From: Bradysia coprophila
Lineage: Eukaryota; Arthropoda; Insecta; Diptera; Sciaridae
DNA length: 64,000 nt
Direction of reading: 5' to 3'
NCBI RefSeq assembly: GCF_014529535.1
Contig: NW_023503409.1
Location: 8,990,390-9,054,389 of the forward strand
Shown here: piece by piece, positions 24,366 through 35,193 of the stretch
Layout: every line of letters begins with the position of its first letter
Position numbering within the stretch: the first letter of the stretch is position 1
Program-made: the position numbers and the translations under genes
The notes under the pieces: generated by a model
What the model was told of the DNA's origin: nothing
Database searches by the model: none
The model's input: the letters and a program-made list of their open reading frames with translations, nothing else

Positions 24366-24845
24366 ATTTTCTTCGGAAAGTAAAAGCCACTGGGTGACAA
24401 AATAATTTACTCTCTCGACTAAAAATTTCCCAGCGGTATGGGCAGGATCCCCAAGAGTAACCATAGGTTAATTCGCTTCTGTTTCAAATCAAAGACCAAT
24501 TTGAAGGCCTTTATGGCTAAATTTCGGAAATGATGAAATCTTCTACAAACTTAAATTTCTGAATTTCTTTGACTAACGAAGACAATACCAATGGTTCACT
24601 TGAATTCACACATTTTAGCAAAACCAATACTCTCTCTAGCATCCAAACTCTCTCAAAAAATCGACTTAGGGGGGAAAATAAGTTTGAGAAACGCTGATTT
24701 TTAATATGGCTTAAACACAACAACAACAACACGAGCGAACAAAGTAGCAGTGATTCATAAACGTATCTACCACCTTAATTGTAGTTTGGTTGCTAAAAAG
24801 GGTATTGGCAAAACTGTTCATTACAAATAAAATGTAAGTGACATA
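24366..24845. other. Perilipin 3' flank
   Basis: Contains the perilipin 3' UTR and AT-rich intergenic DNA. A short (CAA)n run is near 24717-24730. No gene was recognised. Confidence 0.4.
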
Positions 24846-26570
24846 CAGTGTTCAAAACCGTTATTTCCACTATCATAAATCTATTTTGTATGCTTGCTAA
24901 GAGGACCGAAAGTAAAGCTGTCAATTCGCGGGGCGAAAGCTTTCGCTTTCGCCCCTTGAATTGACATTTCTTTACTTTCGGTCCTGTTAGCAAGCATACA
25001 AAACTTAATACGTAACTCTTTCGGCCTACTCAATCGATACGTAAATAACTATTTTATGCCAAATACTGCGAAAGTTTGTATTTTCGGTCCTCAAATGGTG
25101 ACCGAAAGTAAAAAAATTCAGGCCTTGGTCCGAAAGTAAATGTCACTGTCATCATTTTACTTTCGCCCCGTGGGCTTGCGTATTTGCGGGCCGAAAGTAA
25201 ATGTCACTGTCATCATTTTACTTTCGGTCCTCATATGTCACGAAAGCACATGTTCACTTGATTGAAAGTACGCATTGAGTGTAGTGTTGTGTTGACGATA
25301 ACCAAATGTTTTATTAGCAAGTGAATGTGTGTTTAATGTAATTTTATCTGTTAAATCATTTTTATACCAGGAGGCTGCCGCCCCCTGGACCCCCGCGCTT
25401 TTCGTCATTTTACAGTTTTTACATCAAACTTTGTTGAGAACTCAACAGTTTCATTAAATTTATGTTTTGTTTCGTACCGAAAATACAAATCTTCCGCAGT
25501 ATTTGGCATAAAAAATAGTATGCATCACTCGGGGCAAAAGTAAAAAAAATCAAATCGTGTGATTGCCGCCCTTGCCTGCGGCGCGGGCTGCAAACTTCAC
25601 ACGTTTGAATTTTTTTACTTTCGCCCCTTGTTATGCAAAATACTATTTCACATCAGTATGTCAATTTACGACCTCTTCATGTACCTAATTACCCTACAGT
25701 AACAGTAGACTTTCGAAAAATCAAGATTTTTTTTTTCGTTTTTTGTGTTTGGGAGCCCGTTTTCGCCTTGGGGTTTGTAAATTTTCCTTGTTAAATATAA
25801 AAATCCTCAGGACTTTGCAACTTGCATTGAGACACCTCAAGCTTATGGTATTTTCTAAGTTCCCAAACCTTCCTGCTCACCAATCGCTGCAAAACAGATC
25901 TCTTTATCCACATTTTCATCACTAACCAAAGAATTTCAAAAGAGCCTCTAACATTTCTACAGCAGTAAGTGAAGGCAAAAGTTGGGTGAATATAGAAAAG
26001 ACCACTAGGAGTATGTTTGAGGTGTCTTAATGCAAGTTGCAACGTCGTTAGGATTTTTATATTTAACAAGGAAAATGTCAAGAATAACAAATTCTTCTTT
26101 GTTCGTCGGCCGCTGCATCGATGGTTCCACTGTTTCTACTTGTACTGGAGGGATATTCTCCCCAACACGCATGTGCCAGTACATCTACTATGAGAGAAAC
26201 TCGTTACTTAGGGCATGTTGTCCGTTCAGTAGTTGTGTTTATTCTGATCCTTCTTCCATACAAAACCTTGTATTTATACTGATTTCAAGGCTTATGTGAC
26301 CAATTTTAATTTAAAGGAATACTTTGATGACTTTTTCCTACTGTTTTGACTAGAGTGAAATCACTCTCCATAATATTTTTGACAGAAAATATACAAACCC
26401 CTCATGGGGAAAATGGGCTTCAAAGCCCAAAAAGCGAAGAAAATTTCTTGATTTTTCGAAAGTCTACTGTTACTGTAGGGGAATTAGAAACAATAAGAGG
26501 TCGCAAAGTGACATACTGATGTGAAAAATAGATTTATGATAGTGGAAATAACGGTTTTGAACACTATCAT
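24846..26570. mobile_element. Nested inverted-repeat element (about 1.7 kb)
   Basis: The outer ends GTGTTCAAAACCGTTATTTC / GAAATAACGGTTTTGAACAC are inverted copies continuing through CACTATCATAAATCTATTTT. Inside are: a ~120 bp near-perfect hairpin at 24884-25003 (GCTTGCTAAGAGGACCGAAA with its complement); inverted arms at about 25050-25090 and 25475-25525 (GCCAAATACTGCG / CGCAGTATTTGGC-like); and a ~870 bp palindrome at about 25660-26530 whose arms share TTACTGTAGGG and TTGTTAAATATAAAAATCCT. Several GGCGAAAGTAAA/GACCGAAAGTAAA motifs recur. No transposase was seen. Confidence 0.8.
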
Positions 26571-26579
26571 ATGACAGCA

Positions 26580-26758
26580 CACTGACAAAAACGAGTTGAA
26601 AATCTTACGTGTTGTAGGTAACTTTCTCTCCAGGTAACCCACAATAGCTGCCACGGCTGCAACTCTCCATACAAAAATACAGCTGTAGCAGATAAGATAG
26701 ATTATCTGGTGACAAATTTACCTGCAACAGACAAGATTTTCAACTCTTTTCTGTCAGT
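26580..26758. mobile_element. Small MITE with TIR starting CACTGACA
   Basis: CACTGACAAAAACGAGTTGA and AAAATCTT at the left are the inverse complement of AAGATTTTCAACTC...TGTCAGTG at the right, with few mismatches. The length is about 179 bp with no coding capacity. The target duplication is unclear. Confidence 0.65.
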
Positions 26759-26789
26759 GTCCAGTTATCGTATGAAGTTTGTAGATCCG

Positions 26790-26831
26790 AGGCGAAGCCG
26801 AGGTCAACAATAACACGAAAACGTGTTTTTT
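26790..26831 (+). repeat. Repeat B, left piece of the interrupted copy
   Basis: GAGGTCAACAATAACACGAAAACGTG matches 33389-33414. The repeat is then interrupted by the family A array and resumes at 30248. The uninterrupted copy at 33388-33800 shows the joined form. Confidence 0.75.
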
Positions 26832-29800
26832 AGCCCCGTACGAAGTACGAAGGGGCTTATAGGATTACGATGCCGTGTGTAATTGATGGAATTCGAAGCA
26901 GAGGGTAAGGGCAAAGTGTTTGCCTATGTTCATAGATGACGAATCCGCAATAAAAATTTGGTCCGTCTGTCCGTCTGTCTGTCACGTCGATATCTTGAGT
27001 AAATCAAATCCGATATCAAAATTTTTTTTTTCCCTGAAAGATAGTCAAAATAGTGAGGCTAAGTTCGAAGATGGACATATTCGGGTCGGCCCTTCGTGAG
27101 TTAGGGCCACCTAAGTGATTTAAGGTCTTTTGGTGATATTTATGGCAAAATAAACGATGGAAATGTAAATGACACGGCAAATGATAGGTATTGTCAATTC
27201 CAATCCAGGAAAAAAAAGTTTTTAGCCCCGTACGAAGTACGAAGGGGCTTATAGGATTACGATGCCGTGTGTAATTGATGGAATTCGAAGCAGACGGTAA
27301 GGGCAAAGTGTTTGCCTATGTTCATAGATAACGAATCCGCAATAAAAATTTTGTCTGTCCGTCTGTCCGTCTGTCCGTCTGTCCGTCTGTCACGTCGATA
27401 TCTTGAGTAAATCAAATCCGATTTCAAATTTTTTTTTTTCCCTGAAAGGTAGTTGAAATAGTGAGGCTAAGTTCGAAGATGGGCGATTTTGGGTCGACCC
27501 CTCCAGAGCTGGGGCCCCATAAGTGCTTTAACGTTTTCCAAAGATTTCTCTGGCCATTTAAAGGCTACATCAAATGAAAGGTATTTACAATACCTATCCA
27601 CAAAAAAAAAGTTTATGGAAATTGGATGACCGACTCGTGAGTTAGACCCCTTGGTGTGAACTAGGTACAGGGCGGCAAGCCGTTTTTGCTTGTAGGTTAG
27701 TCAATTTTGAACGGATTTAGATGGATTTTGATTTATTAGATAGGTATTGACCGTACCAATCAGGGAAAAAAAAGTTTATGAAATTCGGTTTACCGGAGCG
27801 TGAGCTAGGTCTCTTGGAGTGAGCTTATATGTGGCTACTCGGCCGTACAGTGAAGGTGGTGTTTTTTGTTAATATCTCGAGTAAAATTTAACCGAATTTC
27901 ATGAATTTTTTTTTGTTTGAAAGGTACTAACGAATGTAAAGCAGCCGTTGTACTTTCCACCTCCTAACAAAATGGCCGTCGACCGCCATTTTGGATTTTT
28001 GTAAAATCAATATAAATAGGTGAAAATGATAATTCCAAAATCACTGATCAGTGGGAAGTGTAGTTTGTGTTACTTTTGAAAGGAACGTCGTACGGGGCTT
28101 CGTAATTGCGCTATGCGCAATTTTTAAGACGTACACATTGCATAAGAATTTTACGACGTTTACGGGCGCAATAGGCTTACGGTAAGAGTAGGGCGACGGA
28201 CGAAGTAGGGTCACGTGCGCAATAGATGTACAGGTTTGTACGGGGCTCAGTCGCAGCAAACGCTCCGACTGTTCTGACGGCTCTTTTTAAATCGGGTGAG
28301 TGGACCGTGAGTTAGGGCCTTAGAAGTGAAAAGCTGCTAGGGCCCTATGTGTATTTTACATAGAACTCAAGTAAATTTAATCCGTTTTTCGTAATTTTTG
28401 TTTCATTTGGAAGGTAATCAAAGGCCGAATAGAATGTTGTTGAAAAAAAAAATTAAATTTGGGTCCTCGGACTAAGGCCGCTACTAGGGCCCTATGTGTA
28501 TTTTACATATAACTCGAGCAAATTTCATCCGTTTTTCGTAATTTTTGTTTCATTTGGAAGGTAATCAAAGGCCGAATAGAATGTAGTTGAAAAATAAATT
28601 AAATTTGGGTCCTTGGACTAAGGCCGCTACTAGGGCCCTATGTGTATTTTACATATAACTCGAGCAAATTTCATCCGTTTCTCGTAATTTTTGTTTCATT
28701 TGGAAGGTAATCAAAGGCCGAATAGAATGTTGTTGAAAAAAAATTAAATTTGGGTCCTCGGACTAAGGCCGCTACTAGGGCCCTATGTGTATTTTACATA
28801 TAACTCGAGCAAATTTCATCCGTTTTTCGTAATTTTTGTTTCATTTGGAAGGTAATCAAAGGCCGAATAGAATGTAGTGGAAAAATAAATTAAATTTGGA
28901 TCCTCGGACTGAGGCCGATACTAGGCCCTATGTGTATTTATACTCAATAAATTAAAATTTTAGGGCTATTTGAAATTTTGGTTTTATTTGAAAGGAACGT
29001 CGTACGGGGCTTCGTAATTGCGCTATGTGCAATTTCTAAGATGTACACATTACATAATAATTTTACTTTAACATAGGCTTACGGTCAAAGTAGGGTGACA
29101 GACGCACTAGGGTCACGTACGCAATAGATATACGGGTTTGTACGGGGCTCAGTCGCAGCAAACGCTCCGACTGTTCTGATGGCTCGTTTTTTAAATCGGG
29201 TGAGTGGACCGTGAGTTAGGGCCTTAGAAGTGAAAAGCTACTAGGGCCCTATGTGTATTTTACATAGAACTCAAGTAAATTTCATTCGTTTTTCGTAATT
29301 TTTGTGTCATTTGGAAGGTAATCAAAAGCCGAATAGAATGTTGTTGAAAAAAAAATAAATTTGGGTCCTCGGACTAAGGCCGCTACTAGGGCCCTATGCG
29401 TATTTTACATACAACTCGAGTAAATTTCATCCGTTTTTCGTAATTTTTGTTTCATTTGAAAGATAATCGAACACCGAATAGAATGTTGTTGAAAAAAAAA
29501 ATTAAATTTGGGTCCTTGGACTAAGGCCGCTACTAGGGCCCTATGTGTATTTTACATATAACTCGAGCAAATTTCATCCGTTTTTCGTAATTTTTGTTTC
29601 ATTTGGGAGGTAATCAAAGGCCGAATAGAATGTAGTTGAAAAAAAATTAAATTTGGGTCCTTGGACTAAGGCCACTACTAGGGCCCTATGTGTATTTTAC
29701 ATTGAACTCGAGTAAATTTCATCCGTTTTTCGTAATTTTTGTTTCATTTGAAAGATAATCGAACACCGAATAGAATGTTGTTGAAAAAAAATTAAATTTG

Positions 29801-30247
29801 GGTCCTCGGACTAAGGCCGCTACTAGGGCCCTATGTGTATTTTACATATAACTCGATCAAATTTCATCCGTTTTCCGTAATTTTTGTTTCATTTGGAAGG
29901 TAATCAAAGGCCGAATAGAATGTAGTTGAAAAAAATTAAATTTGGATCCTCAGACTGAGGCCGATACTAGGCCCTATGTGTATTTATACTCAAGAAATTA
30001 AAATTTTAGGGCTATTTGAAATTTTTGTTTTATTTGAAAGGAACGTCGTACGGGGCTTCGTAATTGCGCTATGCGCAATTTCTAAGATGTACACATTACA
30101 TAATAATTTTACTTTAACTACTTTAACCGGCGCATAGGCTTACGGTCAAAGTAGGGTGACAGACGCACTAGGGTCACGTACGCAATAGATATACGGGTTT
30201 GTACGGGGCTCAGTCGCAGCAAACGCTCCGACTGTTCTGATGGCTCG
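26832..30247 (+). repeat. Nested family A array with 146 bp satellite units
   Basis: One family A 5' end starts at 26832 and a second at 27224; 3' ends lie at 28283, 29186 and 30247. The 27224-28283 copy sits inside the A-run/T-run of another copy, whose sequence resumes with TTTTTAAATCGGGTGAG, so it is a clean nested insertion. From 28330 to 28980 and 29230 to 29990 there are several ~146 bp units, each with ACTAGGGCCCTATGTGTATT and GTCCTYGGACTRAGGCCGCT. No protein-coding sequence. There are more 3' ends than 5' ends, so the array also grew by unequal exchange or further nesting. Confidence 0.85.
27224..28283 (+). repeat. Family A insertion nested in another family A copy
   Basis: Starts AGCCCCGTACGAAGTACG right after AAAAAAAGTTTTT and ends TCTGACGGCTC right before TTTTTAAATCGGG. 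The uninterrupted host sequence at about 668-700 reads AAAAGTTTTTTAAAATCGG, so the 1060 bp insertion ends are fixed and its target is a T run. Subtype without 146 bp units, as at 20342-21400. Confidence 0.85.
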
Positions 30248-30620
30248 TTCATTTTTATCCCGAGTTTTGTAATGGAACTCTCAAACCAATTCTATTGTTA
30301 GCCAGTTTCGCCTCAGGACAAAATAAAAGTATGAAAAGTATGGGATATCAAATTTTTTTTCGGACGATCGATTTAATTAGCGCATATCTCATCTCATCTA
30401 GAATAACTTTAAATAATTATCTTTCTCACCTTCAATACTTTTATAGAAAAAACTACAAGACTTTGACCTAACTAGTATTAAGTCAGCAAGGAGAACGCAT
30501 ACGGATTTCTGATTGTTTTCAGATGAACACATTGAGGTTTTAAGTTATCTCAGACACGTACAAGTGGAGAAAGCACGAATGACGTTGTTTGTCTCGTGAC
30601 AAATGTCAAAATACGCAAAA
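30248..30620 (+). repeat. Repeat B, right piece of the interrupted copy
   Basis: TCATTTTTATCCCGAG followed by GATTTAATTAGCGCATATCTC, TTTAAATAATTATCTTTCTC and CAGACACGTACAAGTGGAG aligns with 33416-33800. The two copies bracket the F-box gene as direct repeats. Confidence 0.8.
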
Positions 30621-31162
30621 ATACGAAAAATACGCGAAAATTTCAAACAGAGTTGATTGCTTATATTATTTTCTTTGCAGGTGCCAACAACAGATCGTAC
30701 ATAGTCGCATAGCCGTCTCCAAAAATGCTTCAGTAGGGAAGTGGATTTTCTATTTCACTCTTATCAAGAAACAAAGAAATTCATTTTTTTGAGTTTTGAA
30801 TTTTATTTTAATTCACGACAATAAGTTGATGAATGTGTGTTTTTTCATAAGAAGTCAAGTGAATAAGAACGGACAAGAGTCTATCGAGAAAAAAAAACGC
30901 AAGACACACATCCACTTAATCACACCGACGATGTGTATTATAGGTTTCGTCCAAGCAACGGTTTTGCCGAACAAAATGAACCGAACACTAACCGACTGCG
31001 AACCGATGTCGTCCATAGAACCATAACCACAACTTTTTTCTTTTGTTATTTTGACATTTTCATTGTTAATAATGTTGAGGTTATGCTTCTATGGATGACG
31101 GTTTGACATTCCATTTCACCTTGGAAGAAACCTATTATCCCCATTATAATCTCAGACAACCG
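30621..31162. other. Intergenic, no feature seen
   Basis: AT-rich DNA downstream of the F-box gene; it should contain that gene's 3' UTR. Short open frames here show no recognisable domain. Confidence 0.4.
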
Positions 31163-33118
31163 TTAAACTGTAAATCCACAGGGAGGATATGATTTATATT
31201 TGAAACGTTTAAGCAGAACATTAACATATTTTACATTATTGCAATAAACTTTCGAATCAATATTTATTGAGAAGTGTTTCGTCAACCAAATTGTCAGCTG
31301 ACGTTCATTTGATCTACTCCGAACAGCACTCACAATTTCCAAATACTGTTTAGTGTCCAACTTATGCTCTAATTCTATTACCTGGCCAACATGGAAATCG
31401 GTAAGTTTACTACCGGCACTAATAATTTTTTTGATAAGATCTAAAGTGATCAAATGTTTTGTGAGTACAAGCGCAGATAGACGAGGTAAACGTCCAACCA
31501 GTTCAGGCAGACCCTCAAGTGAAAGTGGCTTGGTACTTTTTATCCGAAGCAATTTCAATTGATTAAAGTTGCTAATGCTGTGGGAAAGCTCATAGTTCCA
31601 TCGACGACAAGATAGAGTTAAACATTCGACAACAACGTTCAATTCGTTGATAGCATTCAAAATCTCGATAGGAGGATCAGTTAGTGAGAGATTCAGTATC
31701 TTCAAATTACGCATTTTCCTTAACGGCTGTATGTTATCGATGCTGGGATTGAAAAAACTCACAGTATATATACTTAGAACCTCAAGCTGAGGTGCATATT
31801 GTAATAAATCATCAATTTTATATAACTCATATGGAAACTGGCCAACCTTTGGCCATTGCCATCCGTAAATAGTAATTTCTTTAATTTGTGGACTCAATTG
31901 CAAAAGTTGCGCAATTTTAGTGAGAGAATAAACATTTATGGCCCTGATAACGATTTTCTGTAAATTTGCATTGATTACATCAGATGTTTCAGATAAACAG
32001 TCACCATCGTACAGACAATTTAAACTCAATATCCTCAAATTGGGAGGAAGTCGTGGAAACGCAAATTTCCATGTGTTGTAAGATAGTCCTTCCAAATATG
32101 AAAATACTGAAAACAAATCTTCCAGTTCAGCTTTAGAAAGATGGCTAAAATGATTCGCATGTTCTCTAGAATTACGCCAGTATGAAATCCGTTTGTTTGA
32201 GAAAATCAAATATTTCAAAACATTGTTGGGGCTAATTTTTTTGAGAGATGCTAAGATATAAGTGAAATGCTGTCTGTCTTCGGCATTAATTTCTAATCTA
32301 GTAATTGAATGTAGAAAGCATTGGAAAAGGCGTACATCTGCCTGCATTCGCATCTTCATTGCGAAACGTATGCCCCTTTTTGAAAACTCTCCTTCGAACG
32401 TCAATGTGGCAGCGTCTTTCAATGTAGTACACACTTCCGTGACGCTACACAAATCATCAATGGTATTCAACAGCCACTTGCAGATCACTTTCAAACAAAA
32501 CAGAGGCAGATCCAAAATGTGCATTTCCCGTCGCATGCGCACTCGATGCCCATCGATTTCATGGCAGCGATTAAACCAATTCATAGGCACACCATCGGCT
32601 TCAATCATACGAATATCAAGTCCATTACGACTTTTTTCACATGACACGATTGGTCCAAAATTTTCAACGTACGAGTACACGGTGGATACGTTGACCTGTA
32701 AATATGAAATTGTAAAACAATTTTTAGATTGGGTATATTGAAAGAGGAAAATGATTTTCTCGGCCTTAGACATGTCGCATCAATATGAAAGTACGAATAT
32801 CACACTTATCTCTCTGTTCTTGGCAGATAATAACTCAAAATTTCAATTCTAATTGTAAAGAATAGTACAGTAATAGAAAGAGGGAAATAATTTGATATCT
32901 CGTATCCAGATGAGTAAAAGAATCCTCGGCTTCAGGTACTTTTACTTTTACTCATCGTGATACGAGATATCAAATTATTTCCCGAATGCAGTATAGTGCT
33001 TTACCTTACGAGCGAGTAAGGTAAAAAAAATAAACAAATAACTCTGAGATGCTCTCACCTTTTGTAATTCACCGTCTACAGGGAATATTACTTCCAATTG
33101 TCGAACATTTCTTTCCAT
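31163..33118 (-). CDS. RRM-like + F-box + leucine-rich repeat protein
   Basis: Two exons on the minus strand: 33118-33059 (MERNVRQLEVIFPVDGELQK) and 32695-31163, GT-AG, in phase, 530 residues. Residues about 6-75 look like an RRM-type beta-alpha-beta fold (RQLEVIFP, STVYSYVENFG, NGLDIRMIEADG, HEIDGHRVRMRR). An F-box-like helix bundle follows (ILDLPLFCLKVICKWL, VCTTLKDAA). From about 150 to 480 come irregular leucine-rich repeats (LEGLSYNTWKFAFPRLPPNL, LEVLSIYTVSFF, LKILNLSLTDPP, LKLLRIKS, LSALVLTKHL). F-box/LRR proteins are usually substrate adaptors of SCF ubiquitin ligases; RNA binding by the N-terminal domain is inferred from shape only. The intron (33058-32696) contains a hairpin repeat. 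Substrates are unknown. Confidence 0.78.
32882..32983. repeat. Hairpin repeat in the F-box gene intron
   Basis: GGGAAATAATTTGATATCTC and CGTATC at the left arm are answered exactly by GATACGAGATATCAAATT and ATTTCCC at the right, about 50 bp apart. A foldback MITE or its relic. Confidence 0.8.
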
Positions 33119-33387
33119 TGCAGTCTTAAGTAAATATCTGCGATAAGAAATGGGAAACTATTTTTGTGATCGCCCAAAAATAAAAAGATCTTGATACATT
33201 TTGAAACATTTTTTTGCCCCTGACATTTCAAACTTCACTAATCCCACCGTTATATGTACCATTAATTGAATCTCCGTCCTAGACCAGCCTTTTACAAAAA
33301 CTTTTCAGGTCACTTGCGGCCGCCTAGAGGCTTTTTAAAATTAATGGATTGTCAATAGTTACTTACATGACAAGTGCCAAAAAGTTG

Positions 33388-33800
33388 AGGTCAACAATCA
33401 CACGAAAACGTGACTTTTCATTTTTATCCCGAGATTTGTAATGGATTTTGTGAACTCCCAAACCGATTGTCTTATTCGGCACTTTCGACTCTGGGCCAAA
33501 TAAAAGAATGTAAAAAACCTTTTCTGGGATATCAAAATCTTTTTTCGGGCGTTCGACTTAATCAGCTCATATGTCATCGATCTAGAATAACTTTAAATAA
33601 TTATCTTTCTCACCTTCAATACTTTTATAAAAAAAACTATGAGACTTGGACCTATCTAGTAATAAGTCAGCAAGGAGAACATATAAGGATTTCTGATTGT
33701 TTTTAGGTGAGGTTTTAAATTATCTCAGACACGTACAAGTGGAGAAAGCACGAATGACATTGTTAAAAACGTGACAAATGTCAAAATACGCAAAAAGAGA
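33388..33800 (+). repeat. Repeat B, uninterrupted copy
   Basis: Aligns with 26790-26831 plus 30248-30620 at roughly 85-90% by eye, joined through GTGACTTTTCATTTTTATC. It shows the site into which the family A array inserted. No coding capacity. Confidence 0.8.
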
Positions 33801-34000
33801 GAAGGTTGGTACTATTGACATACGCTAAATGTAAACAAATAAAATGTCCGTCGTCGTGTCTTCTGAAAAATGAATAATGAATGGGCCGATCAGCCATATC
33901 TCGTTCTCGTTCGTAGAAAGTAAATACGAAAATATTTCTGCATAAAAATGATATTCTTTTGTTGAAAAAATCGTTTTATATTTTCAAATATCGTATAGAA

Positions 34001-34221
34001 CAAGGTTCTGAAATAACAGATTAAGACACCCACGAGGGCGGGTGACACCGAAATCGATAAACGCACTCAGTACAGATTGTGTGTGAAATCAGCGTGAAGA
34101 AAATGTTTTTTTAGGAAAATTCGGAATTTTGATTTTCATATAAACTTCGCCGCCGCTGAACTCAATTTGTGTGTTCGTGATCAACTCAGAGTTGTCTTAA
34201 TCTGGTTCTTTCAGAACCTTG
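34001..34221. mobile_element. hAT-type MITE, copy 1 (221 bp)
   Basis: Ends CAAGGTTCTGAAATAACAG and, inverted, CAAGGTTCTGAAAGAACCAG. It is flanked by a perfect 8 bp duplication GTATAGAA (33993-34000 and 34222-34229). TIRs starting CA with an 8 bp target duplication are the signature of the hAT superfamily. Confidence 0.9.
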
Positions 34222-34310
34222 GTATAGAATAGGTATGGCCGATGAACCGGTTCGACCTTAAACGCACTCACGATTTATGTCAAAATAACACAAAAATGAG
34301 TGCTTTAACC

Positions 34311-34541
34311 CAAGGTTCTGAAAGAACAGGTTAAGACATTTACGAAGGCGGTCTGAAACACAAATCTTGACAATTCAGACATGTATATTGTTTGAAAAGT
34401 TAACTTAAAAATATTTATTTTTGTTAAGTTAAAATCGTCATATAAAATTTTTCAAACCTAGTTGGCGCCACAGGAAAATTTTGATCACACCGACTTCGTG
34501 ATCAACCCGAAAGTGTCTTAACCTGTTCTTTCAGAACCTTG
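34311..34541. mobile_element. hAT-type MITE, copy 2 (231 bp)
   Basis: Same terminal sequence (CAAGGTTCTGAAAGAACAGG) and organisation as 34001-34221. The flanks CTTTAACC (34303-34310) and CGTTAACC (34542-34549) are an 8 bp duplication with one mismatch. It lies 90 bp from its sister copy. Confidence 0.88.
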
Positions 34542-34549
34542 CGTTAACC

Positions 34550-35193
34550 AGCGTTAACCGAATCGTTATGTCCTCCGGGCGAAAGATATCAATGAACGTA
34601 TAAACCAGGTATGGTCCATACACGCAAAAAAAATATTTCCATTCGGTTACCAAAAATGTGGCAAAAAATTACTGGAACAAAATTACATAATACTACCGTT
34701 TGCAGTCGAGACGTTAGGCCCATGGTGTTCCGAAGCAATACAATTCATCGATACTTGAGGAAATTTGATCCAGTAACGAACTAGTGAAAGCAGATCAAAA
34801 ATGTACCTGAAACAGCGAATAGGTATAGCAATACAACGCACGAACGCTGCCAGAGTTATGGGCACTTTCGGTGAAGATTATAAAGGGTTGGATGAAATAT
34901 TTTGTATTTTACAAAATATTTCAGAATAATGTTGTAAATGGAAATCAATTCAAATAAAAGAAATAAACTAATGAAGACATTTATTTTGCACTAATACAAT
35001 CTGATTGCAATTTTGTGATATCAGATGGTACAATACAACCAATTCGGTTTTTAGATACCATTCGGTTGTGTAGTATGTCACCACTTTCTTCTCAATTGTT
35101 TTAGTACAAAATAAATGTCTTGTCACCTTTTTGGTAACGAAATGGTAATATACTAAATCCGTGAAAATGATACTTACAAAGTTACTGATCAGT
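34550..35193. other. Intergenic, no gene seen
   Basis: AT-rich. A short palindrome (AAATATTTTGTATTTTACAA and AATATTT) lies at about 34897-34923. Near 35180 a scrap of family A (ACTGATCAGTGGGAAGTG) forms the target of the LINE insertion. Confidence 0.4.

Noticed and set aside
26832..30247. CRISPR-like array from the regular 146 bp repeats
   Set aside because: The units are whole-length tandem repeats without unique spacers, in a eukaryotic genome.
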